From NCBI GenBank assembly GCA_030531135.1, contig JAUNOJ010000132.1, positions 1 through 5,323 of the forward strand: a stretch of 5,323 nt of DNA. The letters are read 5' to 3'. The translations under genes and the position numbers were made by a program. This document shows, one piece after another, positions 5,094-5,323 of this stretch (positions are counted from its first letter, which is position 1; each line of letters starts with the position of its first letter). The DNA comes from Sutterellaceae bacterium. GTDB taxonomy: Bacteria > Pseudomonadota > Gammaproteobacteria > Burkholderiales > Burkholderiaceae_F. The notes beneath the pieces are model-generated. The model saw only the letters and a program-made list of their open reading frames with translations, was not told the DNA's origin and did not search any database.

Positions 5094-5323
5094 ATGCAAA
5101 AACTCGCCCTTAGTGTTGCCGCCGCCCTGACCGCTTTGACCGTCGGTGTTGCCAACGCCGCTCCCGCCGAACCGATTTCCCCCATCGAACCGGTGAAGAT
5201 CACCAATCCCAAGCTCGTCGATCTCGGTCGCATGCTCTGGTTCGAACCGCGTCTGTCTCGCTCCGGTTTTATTTCCTGCAACTCTTGCCACAACTTGGCA
5301 ACGGGCGGCGTCGATAACTTAAA
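5094..5323 (+). CDS. Periplasmic di-haem cytochrome c peroxidase, second copy (cut by window edge)
   Basis: The visible 76 codons, plus two bases, encode a signal peptide (1-22, one residue longer than in the first copy, again ending VANA|AP) and the start of the peroxidatic domain, with the first haem site CNSCH at 62-66. From ALTVGVANA onwards the protein is identical to the first copy except for Val to Ile at residue 31. The extreme N-terminus differs more (MQKLALSVAAAL against MKKLTLIAAAL). The ATG is preceded by AGGAGAG at 5082-5088, the same arrangement as in the first copy. The gene has its own upstream region and follows a terminator. The position corresponding to Asp81 of the first copy falls about 14 bases beyond the window, so whether both share it cannot be seen. 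Confidence 0.92.
   Translation, partial: MQKLALSVAAALTALTVGVANAAPAEPISPIEPVKITNPKLVDLGRMLWFEPRLSRSGFISCNSCHNLATGGVDNL

Overview
The window reads as chromosomal DNA of a Gram-negative proteobacterium. A quinone-linked dihydroorotate dehydrogenase start, a YtfL/PaeA-type inner-membrane protein and periplasmic di-haem cytochrome c peroxidases with Sec signal peptides all point that way. Base composition is moderate, and the coding style (many TTG leucines, clean AGGAG ribosome sites) would fit a beta- or gammaproteobacterium. The genus cannot be fixed from the sequence alone. There are no RNA genes, CRISPR arrays, insertion sequences or phage genes.

Layout. Bases 1-182 (minus) hold the first 60 codons of pyrD, cut by the left edge. 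A 114-base gap with a 10-bp hairpin separates it from a full ytfL/paeA gene (297-1658, minus), a CNNM/CorC-type membrane protein with CBS domains whose enterobacterial homologue is linked to polyamine export. Bases 1659-2003 are non-coding: they carry a strong minus-strand terminator (1862-1910) for the next gene and two hairpins in the ytfL leader. A complete metal-dependent amidohydrolase of the dihydroorotase/hydantoinase type (2004-3410, minus) follows; its metal ligands are all visible but its substrate is unknown. A 351-base divergent region (3411-3761) separates it from a di-haem cytochrome c peroxidase (3762-4769, plus) with its own terminator. After a further 324 bases a second, near-identical peroxidase copy starts at 5094 and runs off the right edge.

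How the genes work together. The three minus-strand genes look like separate transcription units, since hairpins or terminators lie between them. There is no sign of a shared pathway beyond the loose coincidence that PyrD and the amidohydrolase belong to families acting on dihydropyrimidine-like rings. The peroxidases are the distinctive part. Two tandem paralogues have almost identical coding sequence (93.5% over the last 185 bases visible) but unrelated upstream sequence, suggesting two separately regulated periplasmic peroxide-reducing enzymes. The complete copy has Asp where the Pseudomonas enzyme, as I recall its sequence, has the distal histidine ligand of the peroxidatic haem.

I see no clear candidate for a wholly new biological system. 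The most useful leads are the peroxidase pair, the altered haem-ligand position and the amidohydrolase of unknown substrate.
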